Positions 7,639 through 19,243 of a DNA stretch of 64,000 bases are shown here, piece after piece. The notes under the pieces were generated by a model. It did not search any database. It was given only the letters and a program-made list of their open reading frames with translations, and was not told the DNA's origin. The stretch's first letter is position 1; every line of letters starts with the position of its first letter. The stretch lies in the NCBI GenBank assembly GCA_016185125.1, contig JACPOC010000026.1:62001-126000 (forward strand). Direction: 5' to 3'. Made by a program: the position numbers and the translations under genes. The DNA is from Bacteroidota bacterium (lineage in GTDB: Bacteria; Bacteroidota; Bacteroidia; B-17B0; Aurantibacillaceae).

Positions 7639-9846
7639 TTATTTACTTTTTACCTTAAATTCAACTCGTCTGTTGGCTTGGTGCTGCTCTTCGCTGCATT
7701 CAGTGCCGTCGGTACAATTGTTAACCAGTTTTTTCTCACCTAAAGAATGTGTGGCTATAATGCGATTAGCAGAAATTCCCTTTTCAGTAAGATATTGTTT
7801 TACTGCCTGCGCACGCTTAGCTGATAAACTAATATTATAAGCTTCCGTTCCTCTTGAATCGGCAAACCCGTCAATGCTCACATATAAATTTGAATTGGTT
7901 TTTAATACATCAATATTATTATCCAAAATGCTTAAGATGTCATTTCTTAAAGAAGATTGGTTATAATCAAAATATACTGCTCCATTGTTCCAGTTAATGG
8001 CTTTTAATTCTTCATCGTTCATAAAGGCTCCGCTCGATTTTGTTGCTTTTGAATTGCTTTTACTGTTATCGGCTGAAGCATTATCCGTTGTACTGTTATC
8101 ATCGCTCGATTTTTCAGTATGCGGCTTATCATTCTTCGATAAATCGTTAGTAGCAGAATTATCTTTACCGGTAGTATTATCTTTTGTGTTTTTATCCTTA
8201 TTTTCCTTGCTGTTCTTTTTACTGTTTTTGCCTTTCTTGTCAGAAGCAGCGGCAACATCTTTATTACTTGCAGTATCTTTCTTCGCCAATACATCGCCAA
8301 CGGTTATTACTTTTTCATTACAAATTGAAATAAGTGAAGGGCAAGTGTCGCAATACACAATTACCTTCGCAGATAGTGTATAAGTTCCGGCAGTTTCAAA
8401 TTTATGATCGAAACTTGAAGTAGTTTGCATAACCGGTGTATTATTAATTGCCCAGGTATATGATCTTACTTTTTTCAAATAACCCTCCGGTAATTCTAAA
8501 GCAACATCATATACTAAATTGTTTGAACTACTCGGCGTTGCATTCACAGTCATTAACTGCTGAGAGTTCTCTTTGCAATCACGTACTTTTGAAAACACAT
8601 AATGCACCTGATAAATATCCATATCTCCTAAGCCGCCTTGTCTGCTTGAAGCGTAATAACCATTAGGGCTATTAGGCGTTAGGGTAAAGTAAAGATCATC
8701 GCCCGGTGTATTAATTGGTTGTCCCACATTTTCAGGGGTTGTCCATTTTCCATTTTCCATTCTGGTAGAATACACATCATAACCACCGTAACCCGGCAAA
8801 CCGTTAGACGAAAAAAACAAGGTACCGCTTTCGTTCATGTAAGGGGTATCTTCATTATACAAAGTATTAAAACCCATTAATTGGGGCGGCGACCATTCGC
8901 CATCATCACTTTTTGTAGCGGTATAAATATCTGTTCCGCCAATTCCTTTATCCGATTCGCTGGTAAAAAAAATTGTTTTATTATCGGCAGAAAGAAAAGC
9001 GTGATTCTGAAGTGTTCCGAAATTTACATTATTGCTTAATTTATTGGCTTCTTTAATAGTATCACTTAGTTTGGTTTCAAAAATTTTCCCGTCCCTGTAA
9101 ATAAATAAAGTTTTATTATCGGCAGATGCTGAAATTACTGATTCATTGTGTTTATTAAATTTACCATTTTTAGAATAATTTGGAAGCGTAAATCTTACAG
9201 GTTGGGTAAAATTTCCATCCTTCACTTTAGATATATACATGTTCTCAAAATACTTTCCATCCACACCATTCTTCTTTTCTTTTGGCCCGTCTTTTCGTTG
9301 CGATGTAAAAATCATATCTCCGTTTAGCATAACCGGGCTGTATTCAGGCATTTCTGAATTAATAGGCTTGCCAATGTTTTTAACCCATTGCTCCTCTGCG
9401 GGCATCACCTCGGTATGCTCCATGGCGTATTTACAATCCGCTATACGCTTACTTAAAAAGGCATCGTAATCCGGATTATCTTCATTATTTAGTGGCAATG
9501 CCTGCGAATAAAAATACAAGGCCCTTGAATAATTACCAATAAAGTGATAACTCTTCCCCAAATCTGAATTAAGTTTGGTTTGAGTTTTTTTCGGACTTTT
9601 TTCTAATGCTTTTTCAAGGTAGGGAATTGCTTGCTCATGTTTCCCCATATATTCAGATAACACAACACCCTTTCCGGCGTTACCAAAATACGAATCCTTA
9701 TTCTTTTTTAAAATCTGATCGTAGCTTACAATAGCATTATCAAAATCCGATTGCTCTACCGACACGGCGGCCTTTCGCAACATTTTTTTCTCTTGAGAAC
9801 AAGCCCCCAGAATCAATACCCCTATTACATATATTATTTTTTTCAT
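7639..9846 (-). CDS. PorE-like lipoprotein: TPR, PD40 propeller, PKD-like, OmpA domain
   Basis: 735 residues. The lipoprotein signal MKKIIYVIGVLILGAC fixes the start at 9846, although the frame is open to 9933. Order: TPR repeats (~25-150), WD40/PD40 beta-propeller (~160-420; repeated FTSxxxG and SADNKTIFF units), a PKD-like segment (~465-520, SYTWAINN, FETAGTYTL), an ~85-residue Lys/Asn/Ser-rich linker, and a C-terminal OmpA peptidoglycan-binding domain (FDYNQSSL, GFADSRGTEAYN, RAQAVKQYL, NRRVEF). This is the architecture of PorE, the type IX secretion component that anchors the machine to the cell wall, but paralogues with this layout are common in Bacteroidota. A second one is at 40349. 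Confidence 0.85.
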   Translation of the reverse strand: MKKIIYVIGVLILGACSQEKKMLRKAAVSVEQSDFDNAIVSYDQILKKNKDSYFGNAGKGVVLSEYMGKHEQAIPYLEKALEKSPKKTQTKLNSDLGKSYHFIGNYSRALYFYSQALPLNNEDNPDYDAFLSKRIADCKYAMEHTEVMPAEEQWVKNIGKPINSEMPEYSPVMLNGDMIFTSQRKDGPKEKKNGVDGKYFENMYISKVKDGNFTQPVRFTLPNYSKNGKFNKHNESVISASADNKTLFIYRDGKIFETKLSDTIKEANKLSNNVNFGTLQNHAFLSADNKTIFFTSESDKGIGGTDIYTATKSDDGEWSPPQLMGFNTLYNEDTPYMNESGTLFFSSNGLPGYGGYDVYSTRMENGKWTTPENVGQPINTPGDDLYFTLTPNSPNGYYASSRQGGLGDMDIYQVHYVFSKVRDCKENSQQLMTVNATPSSSNNLVYDVALELPEGYLKKVRSYTWAINNTPVMQTTSSFDHKFETAGTYTLSAKVIVYCDTCPSLISICNEKVITVGDVLAKKDTASNKDVAAASDKKGKNSKKNSKENKDKNTKDNTTGKDNSATNDLSKNDKPHTEKSSDDNSTTDNASADNSKSNSKATKSSGAFMNDEELKAINWNNGAVYFDYNQSSLRNDILSILDNNIDVLKTNSNLYVSIDGFADSRGTEAYNISLSAKRAQAVKQYLTEKGISANRIIATHSLGEKKLVNNCTDGTECSEEQHQANRRVEFKVKSK

Positions 9847-9867
9847 AATCGTTGTTTTTAATGTGTA

Positions 9868-9883
9868 TTTAAAATTTGTGCCA
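9868..9883 (-). promoter_or_regulatory. -24/-12-like element (TGGCACAAATTTTAAA)
   Basis: Minus strand, GG 36 bp before the lipoprotein start. It is back-to-back with the plus-strand element at 9902, giving a divergent pair. Confidence 0.6.
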
Positions 9884-9901
9884 GTTAAGGAATTATTGAC
9901 A

Positions 9902-9917
9902 TGGCATTTAATTTGTA
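9902..9917 (+). promoter_or_regulatory. -24/-12-like element (TGGCATTTAATTTGTA)
   Basis: The GG lies 49 bp before the ATG at 9952. The TTGTA part differs from the sigma-54 -12 consensus TTGCA at one position. Confidence 0.65.
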
Positions 9918-9951
9918 AGTAAATTATATACAAACCTTAAACAAAATAAAA

Positions 9952-10170
9952 ATGAAAAATTTAGGAATTATTTTAATCGTGGTAGGTGCCATAATGATGG
10001 CCATCACAGGATTTAATTACGTTACTAAAAAAGAAGTGTTAGACCTTGGTAAAGTTGAAGTAAACAAATCAGAAAACAATTCTGTTAGTTGGTCGCCCAT
10101 TGTAGGGGCAGTATTGCTGGTGGGTGGATTAGTTTTAGTACTTACAAATAACCGCAAAAAGATTCTGTGA
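9952..10170 (+). CDS. Small two-helix membrane protein (DUF3185-like)
   Basis: 72 residues: a hydrophobic helix at 4-24, a polar middle with an alternating-charge stretch (KKEVLDLGKVEVNKSEN), a second helix at 46-66 and a basic end (NNRKKIL). This layout resembles DUF3185-type small inner-membrane proteins. No enzymatic residues. It stands alone, divergent from the PorE-like gene, with a strong promoter-like element, which supports a regulated stress or envelope role (inference). Confidence 0.65.
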   Translation: MKNLGIILIVVGAIMMAITGFNYVTKKEVLDLGKVEVNKSENNSVSWSPIVGAVLLVGGLVLVLTNNRKKIL

Positions 10171-10253
10171 AATAAGATACCACTTTGTAGACAAATTTAC
10201 ACACTCTCCTCCAGGTTAGTTTTTTTTTACTTGTATTTTAAAAGAAATTTAAA

Positions 10254-10883
10254 ATGAAAACAAATGTTGTAGAAAACCACGGAAGAATATTTAAAAATCC
10301 TATACTAGAGAGCTTCACCAAAAGTAATCCAAACATTACCATTGGATATTATAGTTGTATGATAGTGTTTTTTGTATATTTAAGTATACGGCTATCGCCG
10401 TTAACATCCCTGCAAACTTTTATAATATACAGTTGCGGTTTAATTTCATGGACGTTAATAGAGTATATTCTGCACCGATATATTTTTCATATTAACGATT
10501 ACTTTCCTTCTTTTCGACGTTTGCATTATATCCTGCATGGGATTCACCATCAAAATCCTAGAGATAAACAACGTTTGTTTATGCCCCCATTGCCGGGAGC
10601 TATTATAGCGTTTTTTTTAACTCTTTTGTGGTACGTTTTTCTCGGCAATAACGTGTATGCTTTTATGGCGGGTATAACCAACGGCTATCTCTTATATTCT
10701 TATATACATTACACAGTTCATACAAACCCAAAAAAATTGATGTTTCCAACATTATGGTCGCATCATTTAAAACACCACTACCAATTTCCGGATAAAGCCT
10801 ACGGTGTTTCTTCCCCACTCTGGGATATATTGTTCAATACCATGCCGCCCGAAAATCACCCCATTAATAACAACAAAAAATAA
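10254..10883 (+). CDS. Fatty acid hydroxylase / sterol desaturase superfamily membrane protein
   Basis: 209 residues with four or five hydrophobic segments. The di-iron histidine clusters are all visible: HRYIFH (~79-84), HYILHGIHH (~93-101), HYTVH (~153-157) and HHLKHHY (~170-176). Spacing resembles fatty acid 2-hydroxylase (FA2H/Scs7) and carotenoid hydroxylases. The family uses a di-iron centre and O2 to hydroxylate a lipid at the membrane; 2-hydroxy fatty acids are common in Bacteroidota sphingolipids, so a lipid hydroxylase is the best guess. Starts at ATG 10254. The leader has a weak -24-like AGGTTAGTT at 10213, at the usual distance. Confidence 0.8.
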   Translation: MKTNVVENHGRIFKNPILESFTKSNPNITIGYYSCMIVFFVYLSIRLSPLTSLQTFIIYSCGLISWTLIEYILHRYIFHINDYFPSFRRLHYILHGIHHQNPRDKQRLFMPPLPGAIIAFFLTLLWYVFLGNNVYAFMAGITNGYLLYSYIHYTVHTNPKKLMFPTLWSHHLKHHYQFPDKAYGVSSPLWDILFNTMPPENHPINNNKK

Positions 10884-10988
10884 CTGTATTATAAAATTTG
10901 GCATACCTTTTGCAATCCTATTTTTTGTAGCATATCTTCCCCATTTCACCTATTTATTAACAAACAGATAAAACCACTATTTTCCCCT

Positions 10989-10996
10989 TAGCTTTG
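10989..10996 (+). promoter_or_regulatory. -7 box TAGCTTTG (housekeeping Bacteroidota promoter)
   Basis: Exact TAnnTTTG match 45 bp before the ATG of the HAMP-repeat kinase. No clear -33 TTTG is visible upstream. Confidence 0.6.
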
Positions 10997-11041
10997 ATAC
11001 TCTAAAAACAAAATTTTAGCGCACCTAAAACTCTATTAACC

Positions 11042-14000
11042 ATGGCTTCAAACACCAAAAAAATAAAAGCGGGCACTACTTCCGCACGCATCGAAACTCT
11101 TGCCGTGCCAAACAGCAATAAAAAAGTACAAAACAAAAAATCTATTGTCGCTTCCAATAAACAATCGATCCCTGCAAAAAAAAATATGGAAACTTCAATA
11201 AAAACCAACGGCCATTCTAAAAAATTAAATGGCTCCCATAAAAATGGTGTTCATAAAAACGGTATCCATAAAAACGGGAATCAACTATCAAAAGATCAGC
11301 AGGGGAAAAAAGTAACCGTTAATGTAGATCACGCGGTAATAATGCCTGAAATGGCCAGCACTTCCCTCGATACAAATGAACTTCTTACAATTTTGTTAGA
11401 AGTAAGAAGCGGGAATTTTGATGTAAAGATGCCACTCAATAAAATTGGCCTCAGCGGTAAAGTTTGCGATACCTTAAACGATATTATTCTTATTAATAAA
11501 AAACTGGTTAAAGAATTTTCTAAAGCCCGCCAAACGGTTGGTAAAGAAGGGAAATTAAATCAGCGAATTACTTTGGCAGATGCTCAGGGCGAATGGAGAA
11601 ACGGTGTGGACGATCTAAATTCCTTGATCTCCGATCTGGTTTATCCTATCCGTGAAATTGACCGTGTAATCTCCGCGGTGGCAAAGGGAAATCTTTCACA
11701 ACAAATTCCTGTAGAAATCGAAGCAAGCAATCATCAATTGCAGGGTGAATTTGCACGTATTGCCAAAGAGGTAAACGACATGGTGAAGCAGCTCAACCTC
11801 TTTACAATGGAGGTAACACGTGTTGCCCGCGAAGTAGGTTCTGAAGGTAAATTAGGAGGCCAGGCCAAAGTAAAAGGTGTAGGCGGGGTGTGGAAAGATT
11901 TGACTGATTCTGTAAACCAAATGGCAACCAACCTTACCGCTCAGGTACGTAACATTGCCGATGTAACAACAGCGGTAGCAAAAGGCGATTTATCTAAAAA
12001 AATTACGGTTGACGTAAAAGGAGAAATATTCGAATTAAAAAATACAATCAACACCATGGTGGATCAGCTGAACTCGTTTTCATCTGAGGTTACCCGTGTG
12101 GCCCTTGAAGTAGGTACAGAAGGTAAATTAGGTGGACAAGCTCAGGTAAAAGGAGTTGCAGGTACATGGAAAGATTTAACTGACTCTGTAAACCAAATGG
12201 CATCTAACTTAACCGGGCAGGTACGTAACATTGCCGAGGTAACAACGGCAGTAGCAAACGGTGACTTATCACGTAAAATTACGGTTGACGTAAAAGGAGA
12301 AATATTAGAGTTAAAGAAAACCATCAACACCATGGTGGATCAGTTAAATTCATTCTCTTCTGAGGTAACACGTGTTGCCCGCGAAGTAGGTTCAGAAGGA
12401 AAATTAGGCGGACAAGCACAGGTAAAAGGTGTTGCCGGTGTTTGGAAAGATTTGACCGATTCGGTAAATCAAATGGGTTCCAACTTAACATCACAAGTAC
12501 GTAACATCGCCGAAGTAACAACCGCGGTTGCAAAAGGAGATTTATCACGTAAAATTACGGTGGATGTTAAGGGTGAAATATTAGAATTAAAGAAAACAAT
12601 TAATACCATGGTGGATCAGCTGAACTCTTTTGGTTCAGAGGTTACACGTGTTGCACGCGAAGTAGGTTCAGAAGGAAAATTAGGTGGGCAAGCTAACGTG
12701 GAGGGGGTTGACGGAATCTGGAAAGATCTTACCGATTCAGTAAACCAAATGGGTTCAAACCTAACAGCTCAGGTGCGTAATATTGCCGAAGTAACAACCG
12801 CGGTTGCAAAAGGAGATTTATCCCGCAAAATTACTGTTGACGTAAAAGGTGAAATATTAGAATTAAAGAAAACAATTAATACCATGGTGGATCAGCTGAA
12901 CTCTTTTGGTTCAGAGGTAACACGTGTTGCACGCGAAGTAGGTTCAGAAGGAAAATTAGGAGGGCAAGCAACAGTTGAAGGAGTGGACGGTATCTGGAAA
13001 GACCTTACCGATTCGGTGAATCAAATGGGGTCTAACTTAACAGGTCAGGTACGTAACATTGCCGAGGTAACAACGGCAGTTGCTAACGGTGACCTTTCCC
13101 GTAAAATTACAGTGGATGTTAAGGGTGAGATCTTAGAGTTAAAGAACACGATCAATACGATGGTGGATCAATTAAACTCATTCGCCTCAGAGGTAACCCG
13201 TGTGGCGCTTGAAGTAGGTACAGAAGGAAAACTTGGCGGCCAGGCTACGGTAGAAGGCGTAGGCGGTACATGGAAAAACTTAACCGATTCGGTGAACCAA
13301 ATGGCCGGTAACTTAACGGGTCAGGTGCGTAACATTGCCGAAGTAACCAACGCGGTTGCAAAAGGTGATTTATCACGCAAAATTACGGTTGACGTAAAAG
13401 GAGAAATATTAGAATTAAAAAATACAATTAACACCATGGTGGATCAGCTGAACTCTTTTGGTTCAGAGGTAACACGTGTTGCTCGCGAAGTAGGTTCAGA
13501 AGGAAAACTGGGCGGACAAGCAACTGTAGAAGGTGTGGATGGCGTTTGGAAAGATCTTACCGATTCGGTAAATCAAATGGGTTCAAACTTAACAGCACAG
13601 GTACGTAACATTGCCGAAGTAACAACTGCGGTTGCAAAAGGAGATTTATCCCGTAAAATTACTGTGGATGTTAAAGGTGAAATCTTAGAATTAAAGAATA
13701 CGATCAACACAATGGTGGATCAGCTGAACTCTTTCGGTTCAGAGGTTACACGGGTTGCACGCGAAGTAGGTTCAGAAGGAAAACTTGGTGGGCAAGCCGA
13801 TGTGCCGGGTGTTGGAGGAACATGGAAAGATTTAACCGATTCGGTAAACAAAATGGCATCCAATTTAACATCACAGGTGCGTAACATTGCAGAGGTAACA
13901 ACCGCGGTTGCAAACGGTGATTTATCACGTAAAATTGCGGTGGATGTTAAAGGAGAAATATTAGAATTAAAAAATACAATTAATACCATGGTGGATCAGC

Positions 14001-17000
14001 TTCGCGGATTTGCTTCCGAGGTAACTCGTGTTGCACGTGAAGTAGGTACAGAAGGGAAATTAGGTGGCCAAGCACACGTGCCGGGCGTTGCAGGTACATG
14101 GAAAGATTTAACGGATTCGGTAAATCAAATGGCCGGTAACTTAACAGCACAGGTGCGTAATATTGCCGATGTTGCTATAGCGGTTGCGAATGGTGACTTA
14201 TCTAAAAAAATTACGGTTGACGTACGCGGAGAGATCTTGCAATTAAAGGAAACTTTAAATACAATGGTGGATCAGCTTCGCGGATTTGCCTCTGAAGTAA
14301 CCCGTGTTGCACGTGAAGTAGGTACCGATGGTAAATTAGGCGGGCAAGCTTTCGTGCCGGGTGTTGCAGGTACATGGAAAGATTTAACTGACTCTGTAAA
14401 TCAGATGACGGGTAACTTAACATCGCAGGTACGTAACATTGCGGAGGTAACAAAAGCGGTAGCGAGTGGTGACTTATCAAAAACAATTACAGTTGACGTA
14501 AAAGGAGAAATATTCGATTTAAAAAATACCATCAATAAAATGGTGGATCAACTCCGCGCCTTCGCTTCAGAGGTAACTCGTGTTGCTCGCGAGGTTGGAA
14601 CCGATGGTAAATTAGGTGGGCAAGCTTATGTGGCCGGTGTTGCAGGAACATGGAAAGATTTGACTGACTCTGTAAACATCATGGCTACCAACTTAACATC
14701 GCAAGTGCGTGGTATTGCCAAAGTTGTAACATCAGTAGCAACAGGTAACTTACGCCAGAAATTATCCATCAACGCGAAAGGCGAGGTTGCTCAATTAACA
14801 GATACGATCAATGAGATGATTGAAACTCTCGCAGTATTTGCCGATCAGGTTACTAACGTGGCACGTGAAGTAGGAGTTGAAGGAAAATTAGGTGGCCAGG
14901 CAAACGTACCGGGAGCTTCAGGAATCTGGAAAAACTTAACAGAAAACGTAAATCAATTAGCAGAGAATTTAACTACGCAGGTACGTTCAATTTCTGAGGT
15001 GGCAAGTGCGGTAACAAAAGGTGACTTAACACGAAACATTCGTGTAGATGCAAAAGGCGAGGTGGAAGAATTAAAAGATACCATTAACCAAATGATCACC
15101 AACCTGCGCGAAACTACCTTACTAAACCAAGAGCAGGATTGGCTGAAATCAAACTTAGCCAAGTTTACGCAAATGTTACAGGGTCAAAAAGATCTTCAAA
15201 CAGTTGCCAAGCGTATTCTTTCTGAATTAGCTCAGGTTGTTACGGCACACTATGGAGCATTTTATATTTTATCTACAGAAACAGATACAGCCAAATTAAA
15301 ATTATTTGCTGCTTACGCATATAAATCAGAAAAACATATTCCTAAAGAGTTTGCTATTGGCGAAGGCTTAGTAGGACAATGTGCCCTTGAAAAAGAGCGA
15401 ATTATTTTATCAAACGTACCTAATGATTATGTAAAAATCAGTTCAGGACTTGGAAAAGCAAAGCCTAGTAACCTGATTGTGTTACCGGTATTATTTGAGA
15501 ACAATGTGAAAGCCGTTATTGAGTTAGGTTCGTTGGATACATTTAGTTTAACACACTTAGATTTCTTAAACCAGTTAACAGAATCAATTGGTATTGTTGT
15601 AAATACTATTGAAACCAATTCAAGAACTGAAGAATTATTAACTCAATCGCAATCACTTGCAGGAGAATTAAAAATTCAGCAGGAAGAATTACGCAGAACC
15701 AACGATGAACTTCAGGATAAAGCCCTGCTTCTTGTTAAACAAAAGAACGAAGTGGAAGCCAAAAACAAAGAGGTGGAGGAAGCAAGAAAATCACTGGAAG
15801 AAAAAGCAGAACAGTTGACTTTAACTTCCAAGTACAAGTCTGAATTCCTTGCCAACATGTCGCACGAATTACGTACACCATTAAACTCATTATTAATTCT
15901 TGCACAACAGTTATATGAAAATGCTGAAGGAAACTTAAATGAGAAGCAAACACGTTATGCTAAAACCATTCACTCTTGCGGCGATGACTTATTACAGCTG
16001 ATCAATGATATTCTTGACTTATCGAAAATTGAATCAGGATTTATTTCGGCTAATATTTCAAGCATTCGCTTTACTGAAATATCAGCGTTTGTTGAAACTA
16101 CATTTAAACCAATTTCAGAAGCTAAAAACCTTAAATTTAAAATTGAGGTTGATCCTGAATTAACCGAATCAATAGATACTGACTCTCAGCGCTTAAATCA
16201 AATCTTAAAAAATCTTCTTTCCAACTCATTTAAATTTACCGAGAAGGGAGAAGTTAAACTTAAAATATTTGACGCCAAGAAAAAGTTCAAGCCGGGCACG
16301 CCAATGCTTGATAAAGCCGAGCGCGTGGTTGGATTCTCCATTGTAGATTCAGGAATAGGAATTCCTACTGATAAACAAAATATTATTTTCGAAGCCTTTC
16401 AGCAGGCGGAAGGTTCTACAAGTCGTAAGTACGGCGGAACAGGATTAGGATTATCCATCAGTAGAGGTTTAGCTGAACTATTAGGCGGAACCATTGAACT
16501 GGATAGTGAAGTTGGAAAAGGAAGCACCTTTACACTTTATCTTCCCTTAGATAACGCGGGTGCTGTAACCGCTACTCCAGCACCTTTCCAGAACTTACGT
16601 ACCGAGAAAAAAGATCTGGATGCTATTCTTAATACCCTTAACATGACCGATGAGGGAATTGAGATTAAAAAATTGGAAGGTGTTAATGAAATGATTAACG
16701 AAACCGGTGATGATCGTGCAAACATTACGCCTAACGATAAAGTTATTTTAGTAATTGAAGATGATCTTCGCTTTGGTAAAATAATGATTGACCGCGCGCA
16801 TGAAGATGGATTAAAAGTAGTGATAGCCACCAATTACGTGGAGATCTTTAATTTTGTAGCGCGCTTTAGTCCAATTGCCATAACTCTTGATGTGAAGCTT
16901 CCGGATACCAGCGGATGGAAAGTATTGGATCTTTTAAAGAATGATTTAAACTACCGCCATGTGCCTATTCATCTTATTTCAGGTGAAGAAAACAGATTGC

Positions 17001-17905
17001 TGGCTTTAAAGCGCGGAGCACGCACCTTCTTACAAAAACCTTTAACTAAAGATTTATTGGATGATCTTTTCAAAGACATTATTGAGTTTAATAATAAAGA
17101 AAAAAGGCAATTGCTTATTGTAGAAGATAACGAAATTGAATCTTCGCAGGTTGTAAAATTAATGAAAGAAGAAAACATTGAAATTACAACTGCTTCTACA
17201 GCTGCAAAAGCACTTGAATTAATAAACGAAAAGCAGTTTGACACCATTATTCTTGATTACACTTTGCCTGATTCTTCAGCCATTGAATTGATTAATAAAA
17301 TGAATAAAGATAAAACTGTACTTGCGCCTATAATTATTTATTCAGCAAAAGATTTTTCAAAAGATGAATTAGCCCAGTTGAATAAAATTGCCAGCAGTAT
17401 TGTGCTTAAAGATGTTCATTCGCTTGATCGTTTACTGGAAGAAACCATGATGTTCCTTCACGTAGATTACTCCAAGTTCACTCCTGAAAAACGGAGAATG
17501 ATGGAAAACATCCGCATGAAAGGAGATATTCTTTCGCACAAAAAAGTGTTGGTTGTGGATGATGATGTGCGTAACCTGTTTGCCATTACCACAGTTTTTG
17601 AACGATATAATATTGATTGCATTACTGCCGAATCGGGTAAAGAGGCCATTAATCTGTTAAACGAATCGGATGATATTGAAATGGTGCTCATGGATATTAT
17701 GATGCCCGAAATGGACGGTTATGAAACCATGCAAAAGATAAGAAGAGAGCATAAAAATAATTCTCTTCCTATAATAGCGGTAACTGCCAAAGCCATGAAG
17801 GGCGATCGGCAGAAATGTATTGAAGCGGGAGCCTCGGATTACATTACCAAACCTTTAAAAATGGATCAATTATTATCCATGATGAGAATCTGGTTTTATA
17901 AATAA
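11042..17905 (+). CDS. Giant cytoplasmic poly-HAMP hybrid histidine kinase with three receivers
   Basis: 2,287 residues without any transmembrane segment. Order: basic Asn/Lys-rich N-terminus (1-100, with [14 protein letters not shown]); divergent HAMP units (~105-265); twelve 92-residue repeats (~265-1369), each a divergent plus a canonical HAMP; GAF (~1385-1530); coiled coil; HisKA with phospho-His1608 in SHELRTP; HATPase_c (~1710-1830; N box, DSGIGIP, GTGLGLS); three receivers with Asp1950, Asp2072 and Asp2218. Layout resembles the fungal group III kinases (Nik1/Os-1), which sense osmotic stress through HAMP arrays, but is much longer. Receiver 2 has an atypical end (VLKD where the Lys-Pro usually is). 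A REC-kinase gene starts 5 bp after the stop. Confidence 0.93.
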   Translation: MASNTKKIKAGTTSARIETLAVPNSNKKVQNKKSIVASNKQSIPAKKNMETSIKTNGHSKKLNGSHKNGVHKNGIHKNGNQLSKDQQGKKVTVNVDHAVIMPEMASTSLDTNELLTILLEVRSGNFDVKMPLNKIGLSGKVCDTLNDIILINKKLVKEFSKARQTVGKEGKLNQRITLADAQGEWRNGVDDLNSLISDLVYPIREIDRVISAVAKGNLSQQIPVEIEASNHQLQGEFARIAKEVNDMVKQLNLFTMEVTRVAREVGSEGKLGGQAKVKGVGGVWKDLTDSVNQMATNLTAQVRNIADVTTAVAKGDLSKKITVDVKGEIFELKNTINTMVDQLNSFSSEVTRVALEVGTEGKLGGQAQVKGVAGTWKDLTDSVNQMASNLTGQVRNIAEVTTAVANGDLSRKITVDVKGEILELKKTINTMVDQLNSFSSEVTRVAREVGSEGKLGGQAQVKGVAGVWKDLTDSVNQMGSNLTSQVRNIAEVTTAVAKGDLSRKITVDVKGEILELKKTINTMVDQLNSFGSEVTRVAREVGSEGKLGGQANVEGVDGIWKDLTDSVNQMGSNLTAQVRNIAEVTTAVAKGDLSRKITVDVKGEILELKKTINTMVDQLNSFGSEVTRVAREVGSEGKLGGQATVEGVDGIWKDLTDSVNQMGSNLTGQVRNIAEVTTAVANGDLSRKITVDVKGEILELKNTINTMVDQLNSFASEVTRVALEVGTEGKLGGQATVEGVGGTWKNLTDSVNQMAGNLTGQVRNIAEVTNAVAKGDLSRKITVDVKGEILELKNTINTMVDQLNSFGSEVTRVAREVGSEGKLGGQATVEGVDGVWKDLTDSVNQMGSNLTAQVRNIAEVTTAVAKGDLSRKITVDVKGEILELKNTINTMVDQLNSFGSEVTRVAREVGSEGKLGGQADVPGVGGTWKDLTDSVNKMASNLTSQVRNIAEVTTAVANGDLSRKIAVDVKGEILELKNTINTMVDQLRGFASEVTRVAREVGTEGKLGGQAHVPGVAGTWKDLTDSVNQMAGNLTAQVRNIADVAIAVANGDLSKKITVDVRGEILQLKETLNTMVDQLRGFASEVTRVAREVGTDGKLGGQAFVPGVAGTWKDLTDSVNQMTGNLTSQVRNIAEVTKAVASGDLSKTITVDVKGEIFDLKNTINKMVDQLRAFASEVTRVAREVGTDGKLGGQAYVAGVAGTWKDLTDSVNIMATNLTSQVRGIAKVVTSVATGNLRQKLSINAKGEVAQLTDTINEMIETLAVFADQVTNVAREVGVEGKLGGQANVPGASGIWKNLTENVNQLAENLTTQVRSISEVASAVTKGDLTRNIRVDAKGEVEELKDTINQMITNLRETTLLNQEQDWLKSNLAKFTQMLQGQKDLQTVAKRILSELAQVVTAHYGAFYILSTETDTAKLKLFAAYAYKSEKHIPKEFAIGEGLVGQCALEKERIILSNVPNDYVKISSGLGKAKPSNLIVLPVLFENNVKAVIELGSLDTFSLTHLDFLNQLTESIGIVVNTIETNSRTEELLTQSQSLAGELKIQQEELRRTNDELQDKALLLVKQKNEVEAKNKEVEEARKSLEEKAEQLTLTSKYKSEFLANMSHELRTPLNSLLILAQQLYENAEGNLNEKQTRYAKTIHSCGDDLLQLINDILDLSKIESGFISANISSIRFTEISAFVETTFKPISEAKNLKFKIEVDPELTESIDTDSQRLNQILKNLLSNSFKFTEKGEVKLKIFDAKKKFKPGTPMLDKAERVVGFSIVDSGIGIPTDKQNIIFEAFQQAEGSTSRKYGGTGLGLSISRGLAELLGGTIELDSEVGKGSTFTLYLPLDNAGAVTATPAPFQNLRTEKKDLDAILNTLNMTDEGIEIKKLEGVNEMINETGDDRANITPNDKVILVIEDDLRFGKIMIDRAHEDGLKVVIATNYVEIFNFVARFSPIAITLDVKLPDTSGWKVLDLLKNDLNYRHVPIHLISGEENRLLALKRGARTFLQKPLTKDLLDDLFKDIIEFNNKEKRQLLIVEDNEIESSQVVKLMKEENIEITTASTAAKALELINEKQFDTIILDYTLPDSSAIELINKMNKDKTVLAPIIIYSAKDFSKDELAQLNKIASSIVLKDVHSLDRLLEETMMFLHVDYSKFTPEKRRMMENIRMKGDILSHKKVLVVDDDVRNLFAITTVFERYNIDCITAESGKEAINLLNESDDIEMVLMDIMMPEMDGYETMQKIRREHKNNSLPIIAVTAKAMKGDRQKCIEAGASDYITKPLKMDQLLSMMRIWFYK
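11846..15157 (+). repeat. Twelve in-frame 276-bp tandem repeats coding HAMP pairs
   Basis: Successive GKLGGQA-coding positions are 276 bp apart (11846, 12122, ...), giving 12 units of 92 residues. Units 2-8 are the most alike, units 11 and 12 the most divergent. Some neighbours share long identical DNA stretches, a sign of recent unit duplication or gene conversion. Such repeats can recombine and are prone to assembly collapse, so the copy number should be treated with care. Confidence 0.9.
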
Positions 17906-17910
17906 GGAAT

Positions 17911-19224
17911 ATGCAAAAACCTTTGAAAATAAAGCTTTTACTGGTAGACGACAAAGAGAACAATTTGCTTTCTATGGAAAGTATTTTTGAACGCGATGGA
18001 TATCAATTAACACGCGCCAACTCCGGAAAGCAGGCGTTAAAAATTTTGTTGAATGAGCACGATTTTACGCTCATTTTAATGGACGTGGAAATGCCCGATA
18101 TTAATGGATTTGAAGCCGCCGAAATGATTTATCAGCGTGATAAACTTCAGCATATTCCTATTATTTTTGTTACCGCCCACAGTTATGGCGATGAGAATAT
18201 TTTTAAAGGCTATAAGGCCGGAGCGGTAGATTATATTTATAAGCCCATTCAATCTGAATTGCTGAGGGCAAAAGTTTCGGTGTTTGTGGAGCTGTACAAA
18301 AAAAATCATCAGCTCATGACGCAGGAAATTCGCTTAAGAGCTATTAATAAAAGCCTGGAAATTGAAGTGCACGACCGTATTGCTTCCGAAGAAAAAGTAA
18401 TAGAATTAAATAAAGCTCTTCTAAAAAATATTGAGCAGCTCGAATCAACCAACAAAGAATTAGACCAATTTGCGTTTATCGCCTCGCACGACTTGCAAGA
18501 GCCTCTGCGAAAAATTAGAACCTTTAGCAACAGAGTAGTTACTAAATACAAAGATAAGCTGGATGAGGAAGGCAAAATGTACATGGATAAAATGCAAAAT
18601 GCTTGCGAGCGGATGCAAAATCTGATAAATGACATACTTGCCTTTAGTAAAATTGCAGTGCAAAAGGAAGAATTGGTGCATTCGGACATTAATCTTTTAA
18701 TTGATGAAGTATTATCTGATATGGACATGCAGATTCAGGAAAAAAACGCGAAAATAACGGTAGGAAAATTACCCATGATGCACGTTTATCCAAGTTTAAT
18801 TAAACCCTTATTTCAAAATCTGATTAACAACTCCTTAAAATATTCAAAAAAAGATATTCAGCCTGTTATTGAAATTTCAGGGCAAATTGAGCCTAATGAA
18901 GATAAAACAACTAAAACAAAATTCAATAAGTTTTGCAGAATTCAGGTTAAAGACAATGGCGTTGGATTTGAACAGCAATACGCCGAACAGATTTTTACAA
19001 TGTTTAAACGCTTGCATGGAAATTCGGAATACGCGGGCACAGGAATAGGCTTGGCCATTTGCAAAAAAATAGTAGATGAACACCACGGTTACATTAGCGC
19101 AATAAGTGCGGTTAACCAAGGCTCAACTTTTACAATTACACTTCCTGCCGAAGCCGCAAAGCAACTTCCTTTAAAAGCAAAAGGCCCCAACGAAGGCCAG
19201 CAAATAACCGGAAATAATAATTAA
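17911..19224 (+). CDS. Receiver-histidine kinase (REC-HisKA-HATPase_c)
   Basis: 437 residues, soluble. N-terminal receiver (1-125) with phospho-Asp58 in LILMDVEMPD and KP at ~111-112; coiled-coil linker (~130-185); HisKA with His193 in ASHDLQEPLRK; HATPase_c (~280-415) with NNSLKY, DNGVGFE and GTGIGLAICKK. It begins 5 bp after the poly-HAMP kinase stop, so the two are one transcription unit. Inference: phosphate from the poly-HAMP kinase or its receivers enters through this receiver and controls the attached kinase. No output domain is linked in the pair. Confidence 0.9.
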   Translation: MQKPLKIKLLLVDDKENNLLSMESIFERDGYQLTRANSGKQALKILLNEHDFTLILMDVEMPDINGFEAAEMIYQRDKLQHIPIIFVTAHSYGDENIFKGYKAGAVDYIYKPIQSELLRAKVSVFVELYKKNHQLMTQEIRLRAINKSLEIEVHDRIASEEKVIELNKALLKNIEQLESTNKELDQFAFIASHDLQEPLRKIRTFSNRVVTKYKDKLDEEGKMYMDKMQNACERMQNLINDILAFSKIAVQKEELVHSDINLLIDEVLSDMDMQIQEKNAKITVGKLPMMHVYPSLIKPLFQNLINNSLKYSKKDIQPVIEISGQIEPNEDKTTKTKFNKFCRIQVKDNGVGFEQQYAEQIFTMFKRLHGNSEYAGTGIGLAICKKIVDEHHGYISAISAVNQGSTFTITLPAEAAKQLPLKAKGPNEGQQITGNNN

Positions 19225-19243
19225 TTTGGTTAGTGGTTTAAAA

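Noticed and set aside
11734-14486. Several antisense frames of 60-90 residues across the HAMP repeats
   Set aside because: They recur with the 276-bp period and mirror the repeat; no start signals or family match.
11846-15157. Regular repeats as a possible CRISPR or satellite array
   Set aside because: The period is 276 bp, in frame, and codes HAMP domains throughout; there are no unique spacers.
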